Of a stretch of DNA of 64,000 bases, positions 38,201-49,336 are shown piece by piece; positions within the stretch are counted from its first letter, which is position 1; every line of letters starts with the position of its first letter. A model generated the notes under the pieces. That model had not been told where the DNA came from. It was given only the letters and a program-made list of their open reading frames with translations, and searched no databases. Source of the DNA: Halichondria panicea (lineage: Eukaryota; Porifera; Demospongiae; Suberitida; Halichondriidae); assembly GCF_963675165.1 (NCBI RefSeq), contig NC_087381.1, positions 6,139,378-6,203,377 on the forward strand. The letters are read 5' to 3'. The translations under genes were made by a program, and so were the position numbers.

Positions 38201-41200
38201 CAAAGTACAGTGATGGAGGCCCTGGGTGGGGCTCACATGAACAAAGAGAGGAAATGTTAACAATAGTGAGGCTAAATGCTAGAGTCCAAAAGTACAACTT
38301 GACAGCAGCAAATTATGGTTTAAATTGTAGTAAATAATTATTACGTAATAAGGTATAACATGTACGCACCAACAACCAATGACTTTGTGTGTGTGTATAA
38401 TTATATAGGTGCTGATTTGGTTTTATGTTGAAATTGTATAGCAAACTTATCATGTCTGAAAAAACTGCATGTTGTCAGATTAAAACATTAATTGGACTGA
38501 CATTTTGACCAGGCATGCAATATAATTAGTGCGAGCCCTAATACAGAACTTACTATATCAAGCTTACATGGGAAGCTATCCGTCTGTATTTATGTCTGTA
38601 TTATTTATGTCTGTATTATTCTTACATGTGTCTTAATTGTGCTAACAATAACAACTGCAGGGGAAGGTGAGAGTGCTCTGTCAGTGAGTGCATTCTATGG
38701 TTGGCTGGACTGGGTCAAGCGTCTTGTGGAAACTGTGGGGTTCGATCCAAAAAGTGAAATATAATAATTATCTCAATAAATTGTTTATCACACTATACAG
38801 TGACTCACAAATATCCATTTTTAGACTCAATAATTTTCACTTTATAGACAATTCATTTGTGGTTACAGGTATAGTCAACAAGGCTGGTGATACCTCACTA
38901 TCTCTGGCTTGTGCCAATGGCCACTTGGACACAGTCAAGTATCTTGTAAACGAGCATCATTGTGATCCTAGAAGTAAGGCATAATAATCAATTGCTACAT
39001 CACTCAGTACACCCGAACAGGTACAGTCAACAAAGCTGGTGACACCCCACTCTCTCTGGCCTGTGCCTGTGGCCACTTGGACACGGTCAAGTACCTTGTA
39101 AATGAACATCATTTTGATCCTAGAAGTAAGCATTGTATGGCACATCATGCAATTGCTGCATCATTCAGTCACTTATACATATACAGATACAATCAACAAG
39201 GCTGGTGACACTCCACTCTCTCTAGGTTGTGCCAATGGCCACTTAGACACAGTAAAGTACCTTGTGAACGAGCATCATTGTGATCCTAGAAGTACGCAGT
39301 TGATCATAATTATAACCAGCTACTAGCTGAGGACTAAGAATATTGTGTATTAATGCCTGTGCCATGCCAAATAATTATCATTTTCTGCTGACCAGCATGT
39401 TGTTTGATTTAGGATTTCGATTCTATTATTCATGGGATGCGGTTAACCATTAATGTAATAATAATGTGCAGGTACACTCAACAAGGCTGGTGACACCCCA
39501 CTCTCTCTGGCCTACAAAAGCAGACACTTGGAGACTGTTAAATATCTTGCTCAAGAACATCAATGTGATCCAAAATGTGTGTGCGCATTGCAAACTGTGA
39601 ACTTTCTAGTGTCTCTATTTTTCATTAGTTGTAGTGAATGAGTATGGAGACACTCCTCTCTTGCTTGAGTGTTCCTGGGGTTACCTGGAGATGGTCAAGG
39701 CTCTCATCAACAAGCATGTTGATCCAAATAGTAAGTGTTGATCAGTGCTGTTACGTTAATTGTTGATGGCCACAGAGCAATTCAACAATGCTGGTGACAC
39801 CCCACTCTCTCTGGCCTGTACTATTGGCCACTTGGACATGGTCAAGTACTTTGTGAATGAACATCACTGTGATCCTAGATGTAAGCTTTGTATCAATTGC
39901 TGCATCACTCAGTACACTCGTACATGTACAGGTACAGTCAACGAAGCTGGTAACACCCCACTCTCTCTGGCCTGTACTATTGGCCACTTGGACACAGTCA
40001 AGTATCTTGTGAATGAGCATCATTGTGATCCTAGATGTAAGCTTTGTATCAACTGCTGCATCACTCAGTATACACTCATGTGCAGGTACAGCCAACAAGG
40101 CTGGTAAAACACCACTCTCTCTGGCCTGTGCCAAAGGCCGCTTAGAAACTGTCAAGTACCTTGTGAACGAGCATCATTGTAATCCAAAATGTACGGAATT
40201 ACTGTTATAATTATGATAACCAGCTGAAGACTAGAAGTATACTCATCGTACCATGCCAAATTATATGAATGAAGTTTGTAGCTCCTGACCAGCATATTGT
40301 TTGACTTATGGTTTCGATTGGATAATCATTGCCAAAATATGTGCAGGTACATTCAACAAGGCTGGTGACACCCCACTCTCTCTGGCCTGTGCCAATGGCC
40401 ACTTAGAAACTGTCAAGTACCTTGTTAACGAGCATCATTGTGATCCAAAATGTACGTAGTTAAATCAATTACTGTTATAATTATGATAACCATGCATGCA
40501 GCTGAAGACTAGAAGTATACTCATCGTGTCATGCCAAATTATATGAATGAAGTTTGTATCACTTTCTGCTTCAGCATATTGTTTGACTTAGGGTTTCGAT
40601 TGGATAATCATGGCCAAAATATGTACAGGTACACTCAACAAGGCTGGTGACACCCCACTCTCTCTGGCCTGTGCCAATGGCCACTTAGAAACTGTCAAGT
40701 ACCTTGTTAACGAGCATCATTGTGATCCAAAATGTACGTAGTTAAATCAATTACTGTTATAATTATGATAACCATGCATGCAGCTGAAGACTAGAAGTAT
40801 ACTCATCGTGTCATGCCAAATTATATGAATGAAGTTTGTATCACTTTCTGCTTCAGCATATTGTTTGACTTAGGGTTTCGATTGGATAATCATGGCCAAA
40901 ATATGTACAGGTACACTCAACAAGGCTGGTGACACCCCACTCTCTCTGGCCTGTGCCTGGGGCCACTTGGACATGGTCAAGTATCTTGTGAATGAGCATC
41001 ATTGTGATCCTAGATGTAAGCTTTGTATCAACTGCTGCATCACTCAGTATACACTCATGTGCAGGTACAGCCAACAAGGCTGGTAAAACATCACTCTCTC
41101 TGGCCTGTGCCAAAGGCCACTTAGAAACTGTCAAGTACCTTGTGAACGAGCATCATTGTGATCCAAAATGTATGTAGTTAATGTTATAATCAGCTGAAAA

Positions 41201-44200
41201 CTAGAAGTACTCATCGTGCCATGCCATATTATGAATTGTATCACTTTCTGCTTCAGCATAATTATTGTTTGACTTAGGGTTTCGATTCGATAATCATGGC
41301 CAAAATACGTGCAGGTACACTCAACAAGGCTGGTGACACCCCACTCTCTCTGGCCTGTGCCAATGGCCACTTAAAAACTGTCAAGTACCTTGTGAACGAG
41401 CATCATTGTGATCCAAAATGTACAAATCAATTACTGTTATAATTATGATAACCAGCTGAAAACTAGAAGTACTCATCGTGCCATGCCAAATTATGAATTG
41501 TATCGCTTTCTGCTTCAGCATATTGTTTGACTTAGGGTTTCGATTCGATAATCATGGCCAAAATACGTGCAGGTACACTCAACAAGGCTGGTGACACCCC
41601 ACTCTCTCTGGCCTGTGCCAATGGCCACTTAAAAACTGTCAAGTACCTTGTGAACGAGCATCATTGTGATCCAAAATGTACAAATCAATTACTGTTATAA
41701 TTATGATAACCAGCTGAAGACTAGAAGTATACTCATCGTGTCATGCCAAATTATATATGAAGTTTGTATCACTTTCTGCTCCACAGCATTTTGTTTGACT
41801 TAGGATTTCGATTGGATAATCATGGCCAAAATATGTGCAGGTACACTTAACAAGGCTGGTGACACACCACTCTCTCTGGCCTACAAACACAGACACTTGC
41901 AGACTGTTGAATATCTTGCTCAAGAACTTCAATGTGATCCAAAATGTGTGTTGCAAATTGCAAACTGTGAACTTCCTAGTGTCTATATTTTTCTTGTATC
42001 AACAGTTCCAGTGAATGAGGCTGGAGACACTCCTCTCTTTCTTGAGTGTTCCCATGGTTACCTGAAGATGGTCAAGGCTCTTATCAACAGACATGTTGAT
42101 CCTTGGAGTAGGTGTATATAAGTGCTATTTACGTTGTTGATGGTGGTCTTCCACAGAGCCAGTTAACAGGGCTGGTAACACCCCACTCTCTCTGGCCTGT
42201 ACTAATGGTCACTTGGACACACTCAAGTACTTTGTGAATGAACATCATTGTAATCCTAGAAGTAAGTATTGTCAATTGCCAGTACATGCACTTGTATACA
42301 TGTACAGGTACACTCAACATGGCTGGTGACACCCCACTCTCCCTGGCATGTGCCAATGGCCACTTGGACATAGTCAAGTACCTTGTGAATGAACATCATC
42401 GTGATCCTAATAGTAAGCATTGTGTTGTTTTGCTACATCACCCACCCATACATTTACAGATACAGTCAACAAGGCTGGTGACACTCCACTCTCTCTGGCC
42501 TGTGCCAATGGCCACTTAAACACAGTCGAGTACCTTGTGAACGAGCATCATTGTGATCCTAAAAGTAAGCATTGTATGGCACATCAATTGCTGTATCATT
42601 TAGTACACTCGTACATATACAGATACAGTCAACAAGGCTGGTGATACCCCACTCTCTCTGGCCTGTGCCTATGGCCACTTAAACACAGCCGAGTACCTTG
42701 TGAACGAGCATCATTGTGATCCTAAAAGTAAGCATTGTATGGCACATCGATTGCTGTATCATTTAGTACACTCGTACATTTACAGATACAGTCAACAAGG
42801 CTGGTGACACCCCACTCTCTCTGGCCTGTACTAATGGTCACTTGGACACACTCAAGTACTTTGTGAATGAACATCATTGTAATCCTAGAAGTAAGTATTG
42901 TCAATTGCCAGTACATGCACTTGTATACATGTACAGGTACACTCAACATGGCTGGTGACACCCCACTCTCCCTGGCATGTGCCAATGGCCACTTGGACAC
43001 AGTCAAGTACCTTGTGAATGAACATCATCGTGATCCTAATAGTAAGCATTGTGTTGTTTTGCTACATCACCCACCCATACATTTACAGATACAGTCAACA
43101 AGGCTGGTGACACTCCACTCTCTCTGGCCTGTGCCAATGGCCACTTAAACACAGTCGAGTACCTTGTGAACGAGCATCATTGTGATCCTAAAAGTAAGCA
43201 TTGTATGGCACATCAATTGCTGTATCATTTAGTACACTCGTACATATACAGATACAGTCAACAAGGCTGGTGATACCCCACTCTCTCTGGCCTGTGCCTA
43301 TGGCCACTTAAACACAGCCGAGTACCTTGTGAACGAGCATCATTGTGATCCTAAAAGTAAGCATTGTATGGCACATCGATTGCTGTATCATTTAGTACAC
43401 TCGTACATTTACAGATACAGTCAACAAGGCTGGTGACACCCCACTCTCTCTGGCCTGTGCCAATGGCCACTTGGACACTGTGAAGTACCTTGTGAATGAG
43501 CATAATTTTGATCCTAATAGTAAGCATTGTATGGCACATCCTACATCACTTAATACACTTGTACATGTACAGGTACAGTCAACAAGGCTGGTGACACTCC
43601 ACTCTCTCTGGCCTACAATGGTGGACACTGGGAAGTGGTCAAGTATTTCGCCAACACTCATCACTGTGATACAAAAAGTTTGTTTATACATTAGCCAGGT
43701 GGTATGATATAACAGTAGCATAGCTAATAGTAGGGTTGGACCAGATTAAAAACAGTGTACCTGGAGATCTCAGCCAAGATAATGTGCTGGTAATGAATAC
43801 AACTTTTGTGGGAGTCCTTTTCAGCAATTTATCAAAAGCATTCCGTGGTAAAAATTATACTTAATTGTCATGAGTTTTTAAACTTATTATATTTATGTAA
43901 TCGTGTATTGCAAAACCATTAATTTTGCTTCACCCACAAGGTCCTCATATTAGAATTCAAAATAGATATATAGTTAACGTGTATGTGAAGTAGTCGTATG
44001 ATGAGGATGAGGATAGTGTCAGTGAAGAGCTGAAGAGAGACTGGCTAATTAAGCTATAGTGCATTTCTAGTAGCCAATAGGTTTTGGGATCTAAATCAGT
44101 TAGAACATGTGCATTCGGTATCTACAGTTATATACCCCACTTGGGGCTGTATCATAGCAACTGGGTGGGGTTTAACTATCATAAACCCCAGCCCTGGAGC

Positions 44201-47200
44201 ACATTCCTCATAAACTCCCTTGCCTTGAGGGCGCACTGATTTTATACTAGATCTACACAGCCAAAAAGAAGCTAGACACTTGTTAACAAGGGTAGGACAG
44301 ATAGGTGGGGCTCGCTAAATTAAGGCTGGAGGATGGGTGGGGCTCACTGCTTGGACATTGAAAAATTAGTTCGTAGAGCAAGAAGCTTAGCACTGGCTTC
44401 AAGCTATACCACAAGCTTTTTGTTTGTTTTTAATAGTTTTTGAGACTTGTTAGCTAGTTGTATCCAAAGTGAGGTAGCTTAGGTAGCAAGTACTTTTCAT
44501 TCAAGTGGGTATATAACACTTATTGTCCACTACATTCAAATTTATGGTAAACGTAAACCATCCTTGGCCCTCGTCCTCAGAGGTTTACTGCCATAAATTC
44601 TGATGTAGTGGACATGCAATAAGTATAACATAGTGTCCCTCATCCCTCGGGCAAGCCCTCGAGATTTGAGACACTATAACACCTCATGCCCAGGCCATGT
44701 TCTAACTATAACATAGAACTGCGTTCTCCACCAATAATTATAATAAAACTAACCATTATCTTGTTTGGGTTGCAATTGGAATTGAATAAGAAACTGCTTT
44801 TGGAAGTTTGTAATATTCCCATTTAGCTGCAAGTATTTAGACTATAGAGATTGTTACGTAAACTGCCTCTCCTTCCATTTGATAGGTTTCTTATTACAAG
44901 CAGTAATGCGTAATTGGATTTCAGTGGAGTTTCTACTCGCAGAATGCCACAGCGATCCGAATGTGACCGACAAAGAAGGGAAGACACCTCTCGATTTGAC
45001 CAACGACCCTACGATCATAAAGCTCCTCTTGAAACACGGAGCCAAGGCTACCAATGTCTACAAGGAACACAGCAAGCTCATCGGAAGGCTCTCCTCCGAG
45101 CGACCCCCACACCTTCCTCTGTCTGTGCTCATCATTGGCGATGGTGGCGTGGGAAAGAGCACTCTGTTGAAGTCCATTCTGAGCCCAAAAGGGCTTTGGT
45201 CTTGGTTCCAAAAGGCAAGACCCGTAGATGGCGTCGATGCAAGAACAGTGGGGATTATACCGTACGAAGTATACACCAAAGAGTTTGGGAGAATCATCTA
45301 CTTTGATTTTGCTGGTCAGAAAGAGTTTTACACAAGCCACTGTGCCATTCTGGAGAATGCTGTTCAAACCTCACCACCCATTATTATCCTCTGTGCTCAG
45401 CTTAAAGAAAGTGAGCAGGTGATTATTGATTCCGTGAATCATTGGCTAACCCTCGTCCAAAACCAGTGCACCAATTTGAAAGGCAAAGCACATGTAATAG
45501 TAGTTGGTAGCCATGCCGACCAGGTGAGGAAAATGGGAGAGGATCCACGAGCCAAAGAGAGCATCTTTGCCCCCATTATCAAGCAATTCCTCAAGTTTGA
45601 GTTCACAGAGTTCATTCCAATGGATTGTCGGTTTGCAGATTCCGATGACATGACAAATGTAAGAAAACAAATTCAGAAAAGCTCTGCTATTCTCCGCTCG
45701 CCGGAAACCATCAGCCTGAATGCTCACACCTTTTACATATACCTTGCCGAAAACTTCAAAGAAGATCTTGCTGTTTCATTGAAGGTTGTTCAAAAGCGAA
45801 TCCACAGCGATCTAGACCGAAGACATGAATTAGAGAAAATGGCCGAAATTCTTTTCTTCATTCCGACAACCCTCAACCGTCTAGTTGATATCTGTGACCA
45901 GCTAAGCAAAGTGGGTCTGCTGCTGTTTCTTCACAATGAACCCTCACCAGAAAAGTCCTTTCTGATTTGTGATTCCAAAAAATTGCTCTCCGATGTACCT
46001 GGGACAGTATTTGCTCCTGAGCACTTTCGTCAGCACTGCGATCTCGCCTCAAGCACTGGAGTGGTGCCTTTGTCCAAGTTTGCAAAAAATTTTGAGAACT
46101 ATGACATTGAAATGCTGATTGCTTTCATGACACATTTAGAGCTGTGCTTTGAGATCAAAGACAAGCAAGTTATAGAGTGCATTCAGAAGATGGAACCATA
46201 CCTAGACGACACTCGCTACCTCTTCTTTCCCGGGCTCATCAGGATAGAAACTCCCGAGCATGTGTGGGAGGAAGACCCTTCCATAAGCTACCACTTTGGC
46301 TGGATAATCGAATGTGCTAAAGATATCCAATTCTTTGATGCACGTAATTTTCAGATTCTCATTCTGAGGCTAGTGTTCACTTTTTGCCTTGCTCCTCTCG
46401 AAAAAATCATCACAAAAAACCCTGCCCTTCAAAAATTCTGCTCTGTGTGGAAGAGTGGGATGTGCTGGTGCCACGATGATGAGATTACCGCACACCTCGA
46501 GCTTCATAACAGCAAGTCTATCAGTCTCAAAATGCGATCTGAAGTTCTTACACCTGAGAGCCTAGCCAATCGTTCCAAGATAGTCAGTAAAATTCTCGAA
46601 ACGGTGAAAGATGTTTGTCCCAATATTGTAGTTGTGGAATCACTGATCAATCCAAAGGAAGTTGTCAGTCATCCTCTAAAACCTTCCTCAGAGCTCACTC
46701 TGTGTAGAGTTAGACATATCGCTCTAGCTGTCACCTCTCAAAAAGAAGCTGTGAAATCAATTCATCGTGCTCTTTCACTAAAACGCCTTCTCCAGTTTGA
46801 GCCGTATGCTGGTTTGGACCTCAACACTCTACAGTGTATTCACAGTGACAAGAATGCCATGAAAGATGAACACATTTCGAATGTATTCGTTTCTCATTTT
46901 GCTAGTCAAATTTCTGATCCAAACAGTATACTCATGTACAGAAGAATCTTGAGCCAACCTAATGTCAAAAGTCAGTCGGTCAGTCCCAGACAGGAGGTGG
47001 TCCAGGCCCTTGAGACGTGGAGGAGTGAGACTGAGGGAACTTACAGATGTCTGAGGGAGACTCTCAATAAGTACAGCGTATTCACTGGGAGAAACCCTCT
47101 GGTGAGTTGAATTAAACAAGCATAATTATAAATAATTATTAGTGAGTGAGTTGAGTTATATAACATTAATGACTTATATAATTTGCTATATTCCTCATGT

Positions 47201-47819
47201 ACATACAGGATCTAGCTGATGTGGCTCAAGATGATATTGATCCCTCTGTGCTTAGTAGCTGTGGTGATGAGCAAAAGGTGCATTGTCCGTATATAACTGT
47301 GTACATATTTTAAAAATAATTTTTTGACCCTTGTGATCCCACCTTAGTAAGTGCTTCAGACTTGCAATGCTTCTTTGTATGTACGAAAGTAGAGTTTACA
47401 AGACCATACAACATATAATTATAGGTTGTAATAATACAATCAATATCCTATGTGTATAGGATCCAGGAACCACCAGCCTCCATGAGTGGATGGTCAAGCA
47501 TGGAGTCACTGACGAGCAGTTGGATCAAGAGATTGAACAAAACGACCTTGCTCCAGTAGCTATGCACTTTGATGATGTGGAGCTCTACCTCAACCCACTG
47601 AAGTTGACTGACAATGAACAAGCTGACGTGAGGCGAGAGAATTATTTAACTAGAAGCAATCAAGTGGCAGTGATCAGCTGTTTGTCAATCTGGAGGGGTC
47701 ACGAACCCAGCCAAGCAACCTTCAGAGCACTGATTAAAATCTTGTTAGATCTGAAGAAGGAAAAGATTGCTACCAAGATCTGTCAGTACTTGAAGGAAAA
47801 GGTATTTTCTTTGCACTGA
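26220..47819 (+). CDS. Ankyrin / death / ROC-COR GTPase / death protein, ~2041 aa
   Basis: Large intracellular signalling protein of the ROCO class, architecturally near DAPK1's C-terminal part (ankyrin-ROC-COR-death) but with no kinase domain visible. Coding exons: 26220-26224 (ATGAG only), 26407-26714, 28837-28938, 29813-30061, 38661-38753, 26 array exons 38869-43677 (listed separately), 44886-47101, 47209-47277, 47460-47819; 6126 nt, one frame. The N-terminus reads MSNHHLAKQLYQASD, then ankyrins (CGWTPLHWACGHNH), death domain 1 (~residues 140-221), about 27 more ankyrin units (to ~1160), the ROC GTPase with G1 GDGGVGKST (~1244), G3 DFAGQ and GSHADQ, a COR-like region, and death domain 2 (~1925-2041, LHEWMVKHGVTDEQL). 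Phase-1 junctions join the two ankyrin/death parts across an 8.6 kb intron full of transposons. Two separate genes remain possible. The donors after 38753, 41419, 41677 and 43677 are weak. Confidence 0.75.
26827..27119. mobile_element. Inverted-repeat element, CAGAGGAGGTACGACATC ends
   Basis: Left end CAGAGGAGGTACGACATC and right complement, with a second matching block CACATTCCTTA further in. A solo end lies at about 19922-19941. Lies in an intron of the ankyrin gene. Target duplication unclear. Confidence 0.6.
27519..28318 (+). mobile_element. TAGCC-family transposon with RecQ-like fragment, 9 bp TSD
   Basis: Ends TAGCCTCGGTCCCAGGCCGA and the complement of ...GGCCTGGGGTCGAGGCTA. A second inverted block GGCCTGGTATTGATTGTAT lies inside each end. 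ATGCAGCCA flanks it at 27510-27518 and 28319-28327. It lies in the intron between exons 26714 and 28837 of the ankyrin gene, and carries a broken helicase (27755-28204). Confidence 0.9.
27755..28204 (+). pseudogene. RecQ-like DNA helicase N-terminal fragment, broken
   Basis: Translated pieces in different frames show a Walker A block WFPTGYGKSLCY (near 27865), then VSPLVSLI and a following NNRGVSAAILSSNKGI segment, and YTAPEA, in RecQ-family order. At least two frame changes and the absence of the rest of the helicase core make it non-functional. It lies entirely inside the inverted-repeat element, so it came in with the transposon and is not a host exon. Confidence 0.7.
29813..30061 (+). CDS. 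Exon encoding the internal death domain of the ankyrin-ROCO gene
   Basis: Encodes LEQLSQLECDQWLQLG...LGLGNDQLETIKKSQH...QWKDIVEALMGMGEYKFAESV, the helical and Trp pattern of a death domain, an adaptor fold for homotypic interactions. It starts after TTATGTAG and ends at CAAG/GTCAGT in phase 1. It is spliced downstream to 38661, which supplies the missing two bases. A death domain in the middle of ankyrins, with a second at the C-terminus, is unusual. Confidence 0.8.
30505..31562 (-). mobile_element. TAGCC-family transposon with RecQ-like fragment, 9 bp TSD
   Basis: Ends TAGCCTCGACTCCAG and GGCCTGGAATCGAGGCTA. GTCTCTCTC is at 30496-30504 and 31563-31571 (the right copy continues into a CT run). 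1058 bp, in the large intron of the ankyrin gene, upstream of the BEL/Pao element. Confidence 0.8.
30960..31364 (-). pseudogene. RecQ-like helicase fragment, broken, minus strand
   Basis: Minus-strand pieces give VPTGYGKS (near 31220), then SFLIDVKLDRTSAPL and VVMVISPLVSL, in the same order as the fragment at 27755-28204. Frame changes separate the pieces, and the remaining helicase motifs are absent. Confidence 0.65.
31690..32068 (-). repeat. 3' LTR of the BEL/Pao element
   Basis: Starts TGTTTGAGCCC and ends CACCAACA on the plus strand. Paired with 37992-38374. Confidence 0.95.
32119..35578 (-). pseudogene. BEL/Pao pol (RT, RNase H, integrase), frame-broken
   Basis: Minus-strand pieces 35578-35144, 34973-32247 and 32415-32119 lie in different frames. 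The main piece (908 aa) has RT with the YVDD box, RNase H (AWTDSTIVLNWL), the integrase zinc finger (H...C-x2-C in ARKCLTCRR) and the catalytic core (DYAGPV ... WSDNGTNFTGA). The last piece is the integrase C-terminus (GDLVLIHENSPIPTKWPLARV). Breaks lie around 35.1-35.0 kb and near 32.4 kb, so the copy is probably not autonomous. Confidence 0.9.
35715..37578 (-). pseudogene. BEL/Pao gag and protease region, frame-broken
   Basis: Two overlapping minus-strand frames: 37578-36901 (225 aa, coiled-coil-like N-terminal gag) and 36923-35715 (402 aa). The second has a gag core (VPTFDGDMLHWKTFWEQF), three Cys/His clusters (CPHCKTQRHPVYVC, CLNCLRPGHIVRNC, CRKCQKSHH) and an aspartic protease motif GLIDSGSSTSF. 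A frame change near 36900-36923 splits the conserved core junction, and a stop at 35717-35715 ends the second frame early. Confidence 0.85.
37660..37935. repeat. Minisatellite in the BEL/Pao leader
   Basis: About nine imperfect units built on GCACCYTTGTGCGAGCGATA (period about 30-33 bp), between the 5' LTR and gag. Each unit contains a GCAC/GTGC inverted motif, so the RNA could form small hairpins. Confidence 0.75.
37992..38374 (-). repeat. 5' LTR of the BEL/Pao element
   Basis: Same sequence as 31690-32068 apart from a 4 bp insertion near 38337. Just inside it, at 37969-37986 on minus, TGGTCCTTCGAACCGGAT has the TGG start expected of a primer binding site. Confidence 0.95.
38661..43677 (+). 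repeat. Ankyrin exon array: 27 exons, one repeat each
   Basis: Exons: 38661-38753, 38869-38973, 39021-39125, 39187-39291, 39472-39576, 39629-39730, 39776-39880, 39932-40036, 40086-40190, 40347-40451, 40629-40733, 40911-41015, 41065-41169, 41315-41419, 41573-41677, 41841-41945, 42006-42107, 42157-42261, 42308-42412, 42460-42564, 42623-42727, 42786-42890, 42937-43041, 43089-43193, 43252-43356, 43415-43519, 43573-43677. Most are exactly 105 bp (35 aa, NKAGDTPLSLACANGHLDTV type); two are 102 and the first is 93. All start and end in phase 1, so any exon can be gained, lost or skipped without frameshift. Introns share sequence too. Two LLECS-type repeats (39629, 42006) mark an older higher-order period. 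Confidence 0.9.
42180..43438 (+). repeat. 629 bp block duplication inside the ankyrin array
   Basis: Exons 42157/42308/42460/42623 match exons 42786/42937/43089/43252 at a constant 629 bp offset, introns included, with very few differences. This is a recent tandem duplication or conversion of a four-exon block. Confidence 0.9.
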
Positions 47820-48513
47820 ATACAGCATAAATAATTATACTTTTACACTGAATTTGAATGGAAACAAATACACAGATGTGAAGAGAGACGCCTTATGCTC
47901 TCGCCTGTTCCCACGCTTTTTTGTGTTTCCTCCGGCCAATCCTAGCAATTTTCACATTGCAAATGTTTTTCTAGTCGGATTTTCTTTCTTTTTCAGTACA
48001 TAAGTATAAATTTACGTATCATGACATGCATAAGTGGAACGTCAAGAGGCAGTACAAAAGTCCAAGAAGAGAAGACAAGACTATTTAATACTGATTGCTG
48101 TATAATATTATATGAACTAGAGCACTAAAGTGCAAACCCTCAGCTGGGCATGCTGAGAATAGAGTTTTGTGAAGGCTATCCCATGCTGTAAACGCAGTGC
48201 TATATGGCATCCAGGTGAATAGAAAAGGCTATGACAAACAAACAAACCAGACGACTACTATCCCTGTGGCCGCCCACGCACGCCTCGGGTTAAAGGAAGC
48301 CATTTTAATACTGTAAATCATCAAGAGCATGGAGGCATATAGCCAGTGCCTATAATTCATGAATGCTATTAATATTTGTGGCTGTTTTATACTTCCTGTA
48401 TATATATACGCATGTATTTAATCCTGAGTTTTGTACCAGTTAATAATGACTTGATGATAGTCTTGAACTCAACTTAGTATCTGTGATAACGATACTACAT
48501 TAAGGCGACGAAG
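47820..48513. other. Spacer after the ankyrin-ROCO gene
   Basis: AT-rich. Positions 47890-47985 resemble one end of the long-TIR MITE at 23514-24022. Nothing else supported. Confidence 0.5.
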
Positions 48514-49120
48514 ATGGCTACCCTCATTGAAAGGATGGAAGACTATGATGACAAGGAAGAGTGTCAGCAGTATAATTATGTCGAGCGATTGTCATATTTT
48601 TTGGTGGCGAACGATATAGAGATGCAGCTGAGAAGAAAAGCTGTGTTTCCGTCGGTGGTCAGAGCATCGACGTATAAGCTGCTTTGAAGTCTAGTTTCTC
48701 TGCACGAGAAGTCGTTCACAGAGCTGGTGAACCTTTTGTCGACGCACTTCAGGCCCATCCGTCAGAGATAGTGGAGCATTTCAAGTTTCATAATCGGTTC
48801 AGGAAGCCAGGAGCTACGTTTGGGGTAGAGCTAAGACAGATGGCAGAGTTTTGTAAGCTGAAGCCACGCTTGATACAATGATCAGATGGTTTGTAGAATA
48901 TAAACGATGATCATATACAGTAACGAGTGTCAGCAGAGTCAAACGTTACCTACAGGAAGGCTGTTACCCTCGCGCAGAGTAGCTTTCAGGAATGTCTTGG
49001 AGAATGGTCCTGAAACGGAAGTTTACCACATTCAACCAGACCCACCGGAGAAAGACCTGGTCTTGCCTTGCTAGGAAGGGACTCGTTGAGCCGAATCATT
49101 TGGCATTGGTGTCGAAACCC
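48514..49120 (+). pseudogene. Ty3/gypsy-type gag fragment, decayed
   Basis: ATG opens MATLIERMEDYDDKEECQQY... VERLSYFLVAND... RKAVFPSVV, then a stop and frame changes, with gag-like pieces continuing (FTELVNLLSTHFRP, KFHNRFRKPGATFG, ELRQMAEFC). The order matches the gag of gypsy-class retroelements in which these blocks precede a zinc knuckle. No LTRs or pol were found here. Both flanks carry a similar TATCTGTGATAAYGATACTA phrase (48476-48495, 49279-49298), which may mark the borders. Confidence 0.65.
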
Positions 49121-49336
49121 CACTCGTTGAGTTTCTCCTGATTAATTCTGCATGCAGCAAGAATGTTCATCATGATAATTATAATGTATGTATAAAAAGC
49201 TGCTGCTATAATAGCTAGTTAGCTTAGCTTTGACACCTCCACCTGTGATGCTTTCATTATATAGTGTTTAACTCACTTTGTATCTGTGATAATGATACTA
49301 GAGTGTATACAGTTTATAGTTCAGTAATCTTCAGTA

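Larger units (their letters stand above)
31690..38374 (-). mobile_element. BEL/Pao LTR retrotransposon, 6685 bp
   Basis: Full-length insertion on the minus strand: LTRs 31690-32068 (379 bp) and 37992-38374 (383 bp), TG...CA ends, 5 bp target duplication ACCAA at 31685-31689 and 38375-38379. The two LTRs are identical by eye except for one 4 bp indel, so the insertion is young. The coding region has gag with zinc knuckles, a DSGSS aspartic protease, RT with YVDD, RNase H and integrase. Several frame changes interrupt it. It sits in the 8.6 kb intron of the ankyrin-ROCO gene, antisense to it. Confidence 0.95.

Noticed and set aside
38869-43677. Regularly spaced near-identical units that look like a CRISPR array
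   Set aside because: Units are 105 bp ankyrin-coding exons with splice sites, not short palindromic repeats, and the DNA is eukaryotic.
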